From assembly GCF_000308775.1 (NCBI RefSeq), contig NZ_BAGJ01000274.1:62001-126000 (forward strand): 64,000 nucleotides of DNA, written 5' to 3'. The stretch comes from Nocardia testacea NBRC 100365 (GTDB lineage: Bacteria > Actinomycetota > Actinomycetes > Mycobacteriales > Mycobacteriaceae). The notes beneath the pieces were generated by a model that was given only the letters and a program-made list of their open reading frames with translations, did no database searches and was not told the origin of the DNA. This document shows positions 26,142-33,837 of this stretch, in pieces; positions within the stretch are counted from its first letter, which is position 1, and the number at the start of each line of letters is the position of its first letter. The position numbers and the translations under genes were made by a program.

Positions 26142-27918
26142 GAGGAATCCCCTTGGTATGGACGAGGTCCTGGTACGACAGGGCGAGCTCCAGACAGCCT
26201 CCGCTGTCCAGTTGGCCGACCGTGGCGCGGTAGATCTCCTGCCAGGGTGTCTGGTGCTCCAGTGCCGGTGGTGTGTAGTCGGCCCACCGCGCGGCGATCT
26301 CCTCCTCCGTCAGGAGGACCTCGACCCGCGCTTTGTCCAAGTCGATCCGGACCCGATCACCGGTTCGCAGGATGGCGAGGTTCCCGCCGACCGCGGCCTC
26401 GGGGCTGGCGTTGAGGATGGACGGTGCGTCCGATGTGCCGCTCTGCCGGCCGTCTCCGAGCGTGGGCAGCGCGGTGATGCCTCGTTGGACCAGCGAGGCG
26501 GGAAGCTCCATGTTCACGACCTCGGCCGAGCCCGGGTATCCGACGGGCCCGGTATAGCGGATGACAAGGAGGCAGTCCTGGTCGATGCCCAGCTCCGGGT
26601 CTTCGATGCGAGCGTGGTAGTCCTCGGGTCCGTCGAAGACGATGGCGCGAAAGTCCGACGCCGACGGATTGTCGGCGTGTGGCAGGCCGCGGGCCCGGAG
26701 GTTGTCGGTGATGACCGATGTTTTCATGATGGCGGAGTCGAACAGGTTCCCGGTCAGGACGAGCAGTCCGCCGTTCGCGGTGACGGGGTCGTGGATGGGG
26801 CGGATGACCGCCGGGTCGGCCGGCGAAGCATCCTCCAGGTTCTCCGCCACGGTTCGACCCGAGACGGTTACGGCGTCGCCGTGCAGGTGCCCCGCGTCCA
26901 GCAGTGACCGCATGACCGCGGGGACACCGCCGGCGCGGTGGAAATCCTCGCCGAGGAACTCCCCGGCGGGAGCGAGGTTCACCAGCACCGGAATGCCGCG
27001 TCCGACGCGCTGCCAGTCCCGGTTGGACAGGTCCACCCCGACATGGCGTGCGATGGCGTTGATGTGGATGGGCGCATTGGTCGACGCCGCGATGGCCGAT
27101 GCGACAACGATCGCGTTCTCGAAAGCCCGGAGGGTCATGATCTTGCGGGGAGTCAGGTCCTCTCGGACCATGCTCACGGCCCGGCGGCCGGTGGCGTAGG
27201 CCATCTGGGCCCGCTCGGTGTAGGGGGCCGGTATTGCCGCGCAGCCCGGCAAGGACATTCCGAGGGCCTCGGCCAAACTGTTCATCGACAGCGCGGTGCC
27301 CATGGTGTTGCAGTGCCCGATGCTGGGGGCGGCGGCGCTCACCCGCGCCATGTATTCCTCGTAGTCGATCTGCCCGCCGGCCAGGAGCCGCTTCGACTGC
27401 CAGATCACCAATCCGGATCCGGTCCGCATGCCGTTATGATAGCCGTTGAGCATAGGTCCTCCGGATAGGACGATGGCCGGGATGTTCACTGTCGCCGCCG
27501 CGGTCAGGCAGGCGGGCGTGGTCTTGTCGCAGCCCGTCGTCAGAACCACTCCGTCGAGTGGATATCCGTAGAGCACCTCGACCAGTCCGAGGTAGGCGAG
27601 ATTCCGGTCCAGCGCCGCAGTGGGGCGCTTTCCGGTCTCCTGCAACGGATGGACGGGGAACTCGAACGGAATGCCGCCACCATCGCGGATCCCGGCCTTG
27701 ACCCGGTCGGCGAGGTCGAGATGGTGCCGATTGCAGGGCACCAGATCGCTACCTGTCTGAGCGATTCCGATGATCGGCCGGCCCGACTGGAGTTCTGCCC
27801 GGGTGAGGCCGAAGTTCAGGAACCGCTCGAGGTAGAGAGCCGTCATCTCCCGGTTTCCCGAGTTGTCCCACCATGCCTGGCTGCGTAGCTCCCCTGGGGT
27901 GTGCTTCGTCTGCGACAT
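26128..27918 (-). CDS. sugar-acid dehydratase, IlvD/Edd family
   Basis: 596 aa. Iron-sulfur cluster Cys and family motifs are visible: SDLVPCNRHHLDLADRVK, LTTGCDKTTPACLTAAATV, GHCNTMGTALSMNSLAEALG and late SGTSDAPSILNASPEAAVGG. The group resembles pentonate/aldonate dehydratases rather than IlvD of branched-chain synthesis, and the neighbours are sugar-acid enzymes. Expected reaction: aldonate to 2-keto-3-deoxyaldonate. ATG 27918 is the start; upstream in-frame codons are not family-like. Confidence 0.87.
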   Translation of the reverse strand: MSQTKHTPGELRSQAWWDNSGNREMTALYLERFLNFGLTRAELQSGRPIIGIAQTGSDLVPCNRHHLDLADRVKAGIRDGGGIPFEFPVHPLQETGKRPTAALDRNLAYLGLVEVLYGYPLDGVVLTTGCDKTTPACLTAAATVNIPAIVLSGGPMLNGYHNGMRTGSGLVIWQSKRLLAGGQIDYEEYMARVSAAAPSIGHCNTMGTALSMNSLAEALGMSLPGCAAIPAPYTERAQMAYATGRRAVSMVREDLTPRKIMTLRAFENAIVVASAIAASTNAPIHINAIARHVGVDLSNRDWQRVGRGIPVLVNLAPAGEFLGEDFHRAGGVPAVMRSLLDAGHLHGDAVTVSGRTVAENLEDASPADPAVIRPIHDPVTANGGLLVLTGNLFDSAIMKTSVITDNLRARGLPHADNPSASDFRAIVFDGPEDYHARIEDPELGIDQDCLLVIRYTGPVGYPGSAEVVNMELPASLVQRGITALPTLGDGRQSGTSDAPSILNASPEAAVGGNLAILRTGDRVRIDLDKARVEVLLTEEEIAARWADYTPPALEHQTPWQEIYRATVGQLDSGGCLELALSYQDLVHTKGIPRDSH

Positions 27919-28120
27919 ATCGTAAGAGGATGTCCTATGGGGGGCGTTTCTTGTGGCAGGCCGGACGGGCGGCGAGTTGGAGTGGTGCCACGGACGGACA
28001 ACCGTGGTGCTCATCGTCCGGGGCGTCTGCGGTCACCGGCCGGCGGGGCCGGCGGAGCCGGTCGATGCGTCGGCCGCGTACGCGCGGTCACCGCCTGTTC
28101 CCGTACAACGCCCGGTGCAG

Positions 28121-28726
28121 TCAACCTCGGTAGCTTCCCGGCACCGGCCCGGGCGCCACGGCGCCCGGGAACTCGTCACCACCGACCACGGAATCGCCGG
28201 CGGCCCTGGCGTGCACTCGTCTTTGCTGCCCGCTCCGTGCCACATCCGGAACGATCTCCGGGGCCCGGGCGGGGCGCCGCCCGGGCCTGGGTGTCGTCTG
28301 CCGGCGCAGCTGGATCGCTGTCAGCGCGCTGACCACGGTGGAGCGCACCGGTAGGTGTGCGGTGCGCGAGTCGCCCGCCGCCAGGCGAGCGATCTCCGGA
28401 TCCGGGCTCACCAGACACACTTCGACGCCCTCGCTCCGATAGTGGCGTGCGTCCTCGGCTGTAGTGGCCAGAGTGCGCAGCGACAGGAACTCCAGCCGGG
28501 ATGCGTCGACGACCAAGGCGCCCCCCTCGCCCGCGGCCACCTCGGCGGCCTGGCCTACTTGTTCGCGCCACAGCGGCAGAGTGAAAGCATCGGCGTGGCC
28601 GCGCGCGGCCAGGATGACGTGCCCGCCGCGGAACCGCATCCGGAACACCAGCCGATCACCGGGCGACCTGCCCGGCAACGCCGGAGAATCGGAAGGAACC
28701 CGGACAGAACTGACAGTCGGTTTCAT
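28121..28726 (-). CDS. STAS-domain (anti-sigma antagonist-like) protein
   Basis: 201 aa from ATG 28726 with GGAAGGAA upstream. The STAS fold is seen at residues ~30-120: HVILAARGHADAFTLPLW, GALVVDASRLEFLSLRTLATTAEDAR. The Ser of the phosphorylation site falls in the DASRLEFLS region, as in SpoIIAA-like antagonists. The C-terminal ~70 residues are low-complexity, Arg/Pro-rich. Stand-alone STAS proteins with Ser/Arg tails are common in actinomycetes; partner anti-sigma factor is not nearby. Confidence 0.68.
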   Translation of the reverse strand: MKPTVSSVRVPSDSPALPGRSPGDRLVFRMRFRGGHVILAARGHADAFTLPLWREQVGQAAEVAAGEGGALVVDASRLEFLSLRTLATTAEDARHYRSEGVEVCLVSPDPEIARLAAGDSRTAHLPVRSTVVSALTAIQLRRQTTPRPGRRPARAPEIVPDVARSGQQRRVHARAAGDSVVGGDEFPGAVAPGPVPGSYRG

Positions 28727-29039
28727 AGGGCACTCACATCGGGTCGATACGTGCAACGTCAGGGGGCCCACCCCGGAATCTCGAGGCGACTTCCGTACCC
28801 GCCCTCGGACGGTAGGCGATCACCATCGCGTCGCCAACAGCTCGATGGAAATATTCGCTCGGCCGAAACCCGTCCGTTGCACCGGGCGGCCTTCGATCAC
28901 GCGGCGGTATCGAGAACTCGACACACTCGGGTAACCGGCGTCTGCCCGGAAACGACGACGACTCGTGTTGTCGATCGGCGGTCCGACCGCCGGCCCGCGC
29001 TCCGGAATCGATGCGCGGGGCCGCTGCGGTGGTGACAGC

Positions 29040-30176
29040 TCAGTCGAGTCCGGCGAAGAACTTCCGGATATCGGCGACGAGTACCGCGGGCGCCTCATGT
29101 GCCGCGTAGTGTCCGGCCGCGTCGTTGGCGCCGCCCTGCGCCGCGCCGACATCGTAGGAGTTCCAGCTGACTATATTGCTGTGATCGCGTTCGGCGAAGC
29201 GGCGGATCGACTGGAAGTCGCCCTTGAACATCGCCAGCGCGGTCGGTGTGGTGGTCGGGCCGGTCGGCTGCTGCGTGTAGTGGGCGTCTTCGTAGTAGAA
29301 CCGGATGGCCGAACCGCCGGTGCCGGTCAGCCAGTACAACGCCACATTGCCGATGACGAAGTCCTCGTCCAGGCTCTCGCCGAACAACTGCGCATTCCAG
29401 CCGAGTAGGCCCAGTGGGGAGTCGCTGAGCGCGAAGGCAAGGGTCTGCGGCTGCTGGCTGTGCAGGGTGTTGAACGCCATCTTGTTCTCGTGGAACCACT
29501 GCAGATGCGCCAGCGCGGCCAGGTCCGCCTCCGACATTCCCTCGAACTGCGCGGGATCATCGCTCGGGAACGAAAACAGCTGGGTCACATGAACGCCCAC
29601 GACGCTGTCGGGGGCGAGCCTGCCGATCTCGGGGGAGATCATCGAGCCGCCGTCGTTGCCGATGGCGCCGTAGCGCGCGTAACCCAGTCGGCTCATCAGT
29701 TCTACCCAGGCCCTGGCGGTGCGCTGGCAACCCCATCCGGTGCTGCGGGTCGGCCCGGAGAACCCGAATCCCGGCAGTGAGGGAATGACCAGGTGGAAGG
29801 CGGGGTCGTCCGCCGATTCCGGCTCGGTGAGCGGTGCGATCACATCGAGGTATTCCAGTATCGAGCCGGGCCAGCCGTGGCTGAGGATCACCGGGAGGGC
29901 ATCCGCCCGCGAGGACTCGATGTGCAGGAAGTGGATGTCTTCGCCGTCGATCTCGGTGACGAATTGGGGGTAGGCATTCAGCTTCGCCTCGAGTGCGCGC
30001 CAGTCGAATCGATCCAGCCAGTATTCGGCCAGCCCGCGCACCCGATCGTTCGGAACGCCGTAGGCATCGCCCACGCCGGGCAACTCGTTCGGCCAGATCG
30101 CGCGACGCAGCCGGTCGGCCAGGTCGTCGAGCCGGGTCTGGGGGATATCGATGTGGAAGGGGCGAAGGGCGGTCAC
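29040..30176 (-). CDS. epoxide hydrolase (EPHX1-like alpha/beta hydrolase)
   Basis: 378 aa, with N-terminal EHN segment (FHIDIPQTRLDDLADRLRRAIWPNE), the oxyanion HGWPGS, nucleophile region GNDGGS (Asp), and tyrosine-bearing lid. The late HYAAHEAPAVLVADIRKF carries the catalytic His. It hydrolyses epoxides to diols. Divergent from a TetR-type regulator, with a nested palindrome in the 86-bp gap, so likely controlled by it. Confidence 0.88.
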   Translation of the reverse strand: MTALRPFHIDIPQTRLDDLADRLRRAIWPNELPGVGDAYGVPNDRVRGLAEYWLDRFDWRALEAKLNAYPQFVTEIDGEDIHFLHIESSRADALPVILSHGWPGSILEYLDVIAPLTEPESADDPAFHLVIPSLPGFGFSGPTRSTGWGCQRTARAWVELMSRLGYARYGAIGNDGGSMISPEIGRLAPDSVVGVHVTQLFSFPSDDPAQFEGMSEADLAALAHLQWFHENKMAFNTLHSQQPQTLAFALSDSPLGLLGWNAQLFGESLDEDFVIGNVALYWLTGTGGSAIRFYYEDAHYTQQPTGPTTTPTALAMFKGDFQSIRRFAERDHSNIVSWNSYDVGAAQGGANDAAGHYAAHEAPAVLVADIRKFFAGLD

Positions 30177-30189
30177 GGGGTCCTCCTAG

Positions 30190-30245
30190 TGAAACGGAAT
30201 GCTTCGTTCTGATTCGAAGCTATCAGAACGGACTATTCCGTTTCA
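30190..30245. promoter_or_regulatory. nested inverted-repeat operator between epoxide hydrolase and TetR genes
   Basis: Outer arms TGAAACGGAAT (30190-30200) and ATTCCGTTTCA (30235-30245) are perfect complements. Inside, GTTCTGAT (30206-30213) pairs with ATCAGAAC (30222-30229), and GCTTCG pairs with CGAAGC. Two or three superimposed dyads in an 86-bp divergent gap suit TetR dimer binding that controls both promoters. Confidence 0.78.
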
Positions 30246-30262
30246 AGTGGTAGTCTGAAGCC

Positions 30263-30907
30263 ATGCCGAAGACATCCGAATCCGCGACCCGCAAGGGGCT
30301 ACCCGGGCGTAAGGCGCAGGCCGCGCACAACGACGGGGTCATTCTGGAGGCCGCCCGCGCGGTCTTCCTCGCCGACGCCTCCGCGCCGATCGCCGCCGTC
30401 GCCGAACGTGCGGGCGTGGGAATCAGCGCGCTGTATCGCCGCTATCCGAGCAAGGAGGTGCTGCTGCGCACCCTCTGCCACGAGGGACTGCGCAGCTATA
30501 ACGCCGAAGCCGATGCGGCACTGGAGGCTTCGGATGGATGGGACGGGCTCGTCGGGTTCCTGCAGCGAATCGTGGACACCGATGTGCACTCGTTGACCGT
30601 GCACCTGGCAGGCACCTTCACCCCGGACGAGTCGATACTCCCCGAGGTCGAACATTCGGGCGAGGTCACTGCGGAACTGGTACGGCGCGCGCACGCCGGC
30701 GGCCGCCTTCGCCCGGACGTCACCGCATACGACATCGGTCTCGTCCTCGAATCGTGCGCGGCGATCACTGTGCCCGATCCGTTGCGAACCGCGCAGCTAC
30801 GCCGGCGAGTCCTCGCGATGCTGGTCGCCGGGCTGTCCGCCGACGGTGATCTGCCCGGTCCACCTCCGGCGCCGAACGAATTCGCCTGGCGCTGGCAGCG
30901 CCGCTGA
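30263..30907 (+). CDS. TetR-family transcriptional regulator
   Basis: 214 aa. The HTH region is complete: GVILEAARAVFLADASAPIAAVAERAGVGISALYRRYPSKEVLL, with Tyr-Arg-Arg-Tyr recognition-helix end, followed by a helical ligand-binding domain. It is divergent from the epoxide hydrolase and adjacent to a strong palindromic operator, so it should repress both genes until a small hydrophobic or epoxide ligand binds. Confidence 0.87.
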   Translation: MPKTSESATRKGLPGRKAQAAHNDGVILEAARAVFLADASAPIAAVAERAGVGISALYRRYPSKEVLLRTLCHEGLRSYNAEADAALEASDGWDGLVGFLQRIVDTDVHSLTVHLAGTFTPDESILPEVEHSGEVTAELVRRAHAGGRLRPDVTAYDIGLVLESCAAITVPDPLRTAQLRRRVLAMLVAGLSADGDLPGPPPAPNEFAWRWQRR

Positions 30908-31020
30908 TCCGACCCCGGGCGGGCCGGATCGCCGGCCCCTCGCCCGCGAGGGGCGACGGCCACGGATGGACGGTGGCGGGTCGACTCGCTGTCGAGCGGC
31001 ACCGAATGCCTGGGCGGTCA

Positions 31021-31434
31021 TCACATGAGGGCGTAGAGCACCAGCGCGATCACGATGCTCCCGAACACTCCGGCGGCGATCTCTACGACGAGGTAGCGCG
31101 TCGAGTAGCCCTGCATCCACTGTGCCCAGACGGGGGCGCACACCCGCAATGCCGCGAAGAGCACGGCCAAAAGCATCGCCCCGACCAGTCCGTTCAATGG
31201 GAGCAGCGGATGTAACCAGGCATATCCGATTGTCATGATGTATGCCTCGATTTGGTTACCCGTGAAGTGAAGCGTGAACGAGCGTGGCCGCGCTCGCCCG
31301 CCTCCTTCGGCGGCACCGGCACTGCCCTCTGCGTGAATTCTGGCCACCCAGGGGTTTCCGTACACGAGCATCATGGCCGCGGTATGGACGAATCCCGCGA
31401 TCAAGCCCCACGCAAGAACCTTTACTGCAATCAT
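31021..31434 (-). CDS. small integral membrane protein (DUF1761-like)
   Basis: 137 aa with three or four hydrophobic helices: VKVLAWGLIAGFVHTAAMMLVYG, a charged insert (EGGGRARPRS), AYIMTIGYAWLHPLLPLNGLVGAMLLAVLF and VEIAAGVFGSIVIALVLYAL. Pattern and length suggest DUF1761-type membrane proteins of unknown role. No partner in operon; it is convergent with the TetR gene. Confidence 0.65.
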   Translation of the reverse strand: MIAVKVLAWGLIAGFVHTAAMMLVYGNPWVARIHAEGSAGAAEGGGRARPRSFTLHFTGNQIEAYIMTIGYAWLHPLLPLNGLVGAMLLAVLFAALRVCAPVWAQWMQGYSTRYLVVEIAAGVFGSIVIALVLYALM

Positions 31435-31711
31435 GTTCCTCGCTCACGGCAATACGACCGGGACCGTCTCGGGGCCCGGGCGACGTCCTCTACAGCTGTC
31501 CGCGACGCGCAGGCGCGCGACCCGCGACCGGGTTTCGTCGCGAGACCGGGGCATCCGGCACGGCAGGCGACAGTACATCGGGACGGCCGAAAGCCCACGA
31601 GATACATTCCCAGGACTGGCATCCACAGTTCGTCGTCACCGCGCCTGCAGTTCGAAGGTGGTGATGGTGCCGGCGGGCCGATATCCTGGGCGTATTGTGG
31701 GGAGGCCGACC

Positions 31712-32332
31712 ATGGACCGTCCGCTGCAAGTACCGCATCTGCGAGCCACCGCGGACCTGGAACTCCGTCCGTGGTCGTTGTCCGCGGCAGACCTCGAGCT
31801 CGTTCGGGAAGCGTCTGCCGACGACCTGATTCCTATCGGCACGGTCTCGGCGACCTTCTCGGATGAGGACGCGACGCGGTTCGTCGAACGCCAATGGCGA
31901 CGAGCGGCCGATGGCACCGGATACCCGATGGTGATCGTCCGGCGACAGGACAACAGATCCGTAGGAAGTATCGGCCTGTGGTTGAGGGATGTCGACGAGG
32001 GCCGCGCGTCGCTCGGCTACTGGGTGGTCCGCTCCGCCCGCGGCCACGGCGTCGCCGCGCATGCGCTGGCGGGTTTGGCCACCTGGGCGCTGGAAGAGTT
32101 GCATATCCCCCGGCTCCAGCTGTATGTGGAGCCGTGGAACCGCGCGTCGATCCGCACCGCGGAGCGAGCCGGGTTCGAATGTGAAGGGCTTCTCAGATCG
32201 TGGCAGCGGGTCGGTGACCGACGCCGCGATATGTTCATGTACGCGCGTCTGGCGACGGGGCCCCGCGCCGAGGCGGATCGGGCGCGCACCGGTGGGACAT
32301 CGATGTCGACCTCCGAGGGGGCCCGCTTGTAA
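31712..32332 (+). CDS. GNAT-family N-acetyltransferase (RimJ/RimL-like)
   Basis: 206 aa from ATG 31712 behind GGGGAGG. The GNAT core is seen: LRPWSLSAADLELV, SIGLWLRDVDEGRASLGYWVVRSARGHGVAAHAL (acetyl-CoA loop R-G-x-G-V/A) and LYVEPWNRASIRTAERAGFECEGLLRSW, the RimJ-type motif. Substrate may be a protein N-terminus or an aminoglycoside-type molecule. It sits 107 bp before the P450/peptide unit, same strand, so a tailoring role is possible but unproven. Confidence 0.85.
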   Translation: MDRPLQVPHLRATADLELRPWSLSAADLELVREASADDLIPIGTVSATFSDEDATRFVERQWRRAADGTGYPMVIVRRQDNRSVGSIGLWLRDVDEGRASLGYWVVRSARGHGVAAHALAGLATWALEELHIPRLQLYVEPWNRASIRTAERAGFECEGLLRSWQRVGDRRRDMFMYARLATGPRAEADRARTGGTSMSTSEGARL

Positions 32333-32439
32333 ACTATTCGCGACTGTGCTTGATATGCGTTTGTACGCACGGCCAGTGAAGAGATCCGGCTCGAAAACAT
32401 CCGATGAATCGCTCACCCTCTCGATGAGAGGACCGGCCG

Positions 32440-33618
32440 ATGAGATTTGCGGAGATGCGCCGGTTCCGGCGGGATCCTTTGGGTTTCCTCGAGAATCTGC
32501 GCCGTACCAGCCCGGCGGAGGTGTTCCGGCTGCCGTGGGGCGGGTGGTGTGTCGGCGATACGGATCTGGCTCTGACGGTGTTGCGGGACCACACATTCAA
32601 TGCGGGGATGTCCGAGTTCTTCGGCTCGATGCTGCCTTCGCGGTCCGCCCAGGTCGAGTTCGGCCGCGCGGCGCGCGCGATCCTGCGGACGCATACGCCC
32701 GAGTACCGCGAGTTCCTGGCGGCGGCGGTGAGCGAGATGCCGCCCGTCACCCGCTGGCCCGCGGCCGGGGTCGAGCTGGTGTACCGGTGCACCGCGAACG
32801 TCTTGCTGCACCCCGATGGTTCTCCCGAGTTGCGGCGGTTACTGGAGCGAAACGCACGGGTGGGCGCGCTGCGCCCGGCCCGAATGGCGGAGCGGGCGCG
32901 AGCGCAGCTGCTGCGCGCCGAGCTGTCCACCGTGTTGAACGCGCAGATACGGGACCGGCGCCGCGTCATCGGCCGCACTGCGGAGGCCGAACCACGAGAT
33001 CTGCTCGATGCCGTGATCGGTGCCTGCCCCGACGACGTCCCCGATACCACGGTGGCGCAGCTGTACGGGCTGATGTTCCGATCCATCGTGGGACCGCTGG
33101 GCTACTCGCTCGCGTGGTCGGTGCTGCTGGGCAGTCTCCACTCTCCCGGCGCACCATGGCCTTGGCCGGTCGAGCAGGTGGTACGTGAGGCCTTGCGGCA
33201 CCGGCCGGTCTCCTGGATGGTCAGCCGTCCCGTTCCCGGTCCCGCCGAGTTCGGCGGGCTCGCCCTCCGGACCGGCGACCTGCTGTCCGTCAGCCCCTAC
33301 CTGATCCAGCACGACGAAGAACACTGGACCAGGCCGGATAGTTTCCAACCGGACCGCTGGAGGCGACCGAGCGAGCACGGCCCCTTCGTGCCCTTCAGTG
33401 CCGGCCCCTTCACCTGCGCCGGTGCCGCGGTCGCCCACGATCTGGTCACCGAGGCGGCGACCACTCTCACCGAGGGCACCGCGTTGCGCGTCATCGGCGG
33501 CGGTGACACCCGCCCGATCGTGACGAACGCCGCGACCCCCAGGCCCTTCACCTTGCGGCGGACACCCGCAAGCCCTGTCCGCGCCCGAGCGAACTCCAGG
33601 AAGGAGGTGACATCATGA
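32440..33618 (+). CDS. cytochrome P450, candidate RiPP-modifying enzyme
   Basis: A short 392-aa P450. ExxR is EALR (residues 250-253) and the heme loop is FSAGPFTCAG (319-328, Cys326). The I-helix (about 209-226, LYGLMFRSIVGPLGYSLAW) lacks the acid-alcohol pair (A/G-G-x-D/E-T) used for ordinary hydroxylation. That departure is compatible with radical coupling chemistry. Its stop overlaps the start of a 23-aa peptide gene (ATGA), so peptide and P450 are made together. Start: ATG 32440 after GAGAGGA. Function inferred: oxidative cross-linking of the peptide; an orphan small-molecule P450 cannot be excluded. Confidence 0.82.
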   Translation: MRFAEMRRFRRDPLGFLENLRRTSPAEVFRLPWGGWCVGDTDLALTVLRDHTFNAGMSEFFGSMLPSRSAQVEFGRAARAILRTHTPEYREFLAAAVSEMPPVTRWPAAGVELVYRCTANVLLHPDGSPELRRLLERNARVGALRPARMAERARAQLLRAELSTVLNAQIRDRRRVIGRTAEAEPRDLLDAVIGACPDDVPDTTVAQLYGLMFRSIVGPLGYSLAWSVLLGSLHSPGAPWPWPVEQVVREALRHRPVSWMVSRPVPGPAEFGGLALRTGDLLSVSPYLIQHDEEHWTRPDSFQPDRWRRPSEHGPFVPFSAGPFTCAGAAVAHDLVTEAATTLTEGTALRVIGGGDTRPIVTNAATPRPFTLRRTPASPVRARANSRKEVTS

Positions 33619-33686
33619 TCAAGGCTCTGCGGTTCATCTTCACCAACAAGCCAACCCGTACCTGGAACCCCGCGGAATACGGATGA
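33615..33686 (+). CDS. 23-aa peptide, candidate P450-modified RiPP precursor
   Basis: ATG 33615 overlaps the P450 stop. AGGAAGGAGGTGA (33599-33610 area) is nearly fully complementary to the 16S anti-Shine-Dalgarno and ends 4-5 nt before the ATG, far stronger than at neighbouring genes. The product starts MIKALRFIF, basic and amphipathic, has N-K-P-T-R-T in the middle and ends T-W-N-P-A-E-Y-G, with one Trp and one Tyr in the C-terminal eight residues. Short leader plus aromatic C-terminal core, beside a P450, is the layout of biarylitide/tryptorubin-type peptides. No homolog is recognised, and no protease or transporter is adjacent. Confidence 0.6.
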   Translation: MIKALRFIFTNKPTRTWNPAEYG

Positions 33687-33705
33687 TCCGGTGAATACGG
33701 ATGAT
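33675..33705 (+). repeat. short direct duplication at the end of the peptide gene
   Basis: GAATACGGATGAT occurs at 33675-33687 (last codons and stop of the peptide gene) and again at 33693-33705. The copies are 18 nt apart, as from a slipped-strand duplication of an 18-nt unit. Confidence 0.7.
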
Positions 33706-33837
33706 TCTCGTACCGGCTGGATGGCTCGAAGACCGCGCGTAAGGTATGCGGGCCACCCAGTCAGCGACGGTCGTGATCCAACGCCCGCATGGCGGTGATA
33801 CGACTCAGCAGGCGGGCCCGACCGACAGGGGCTGGAC

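Noticed and set aside
31373..31711. Upstream extension of the GNAT frame.
   Set aside because: ATG 31712 with GGGGAGG is the first GNAT-like start; upstream residues are low-complexity and Arg-rich.
33615..33686. PqqA-type precursor for the nearby radical SAM enzyme.
   Set aside because: Peptide lacks the conserved Glu-x-x-x-Tyr spacing of PqqA and no PqqB-E partners are present.
33691..33798. A second small frame (GTG 33691, 35 codons) right after the peptide gene, initially considered as a second precursor.
   Set aside because: No ribosome site, starts inside the duplicated repeat, and composition is Arg/Pro-rich noise.
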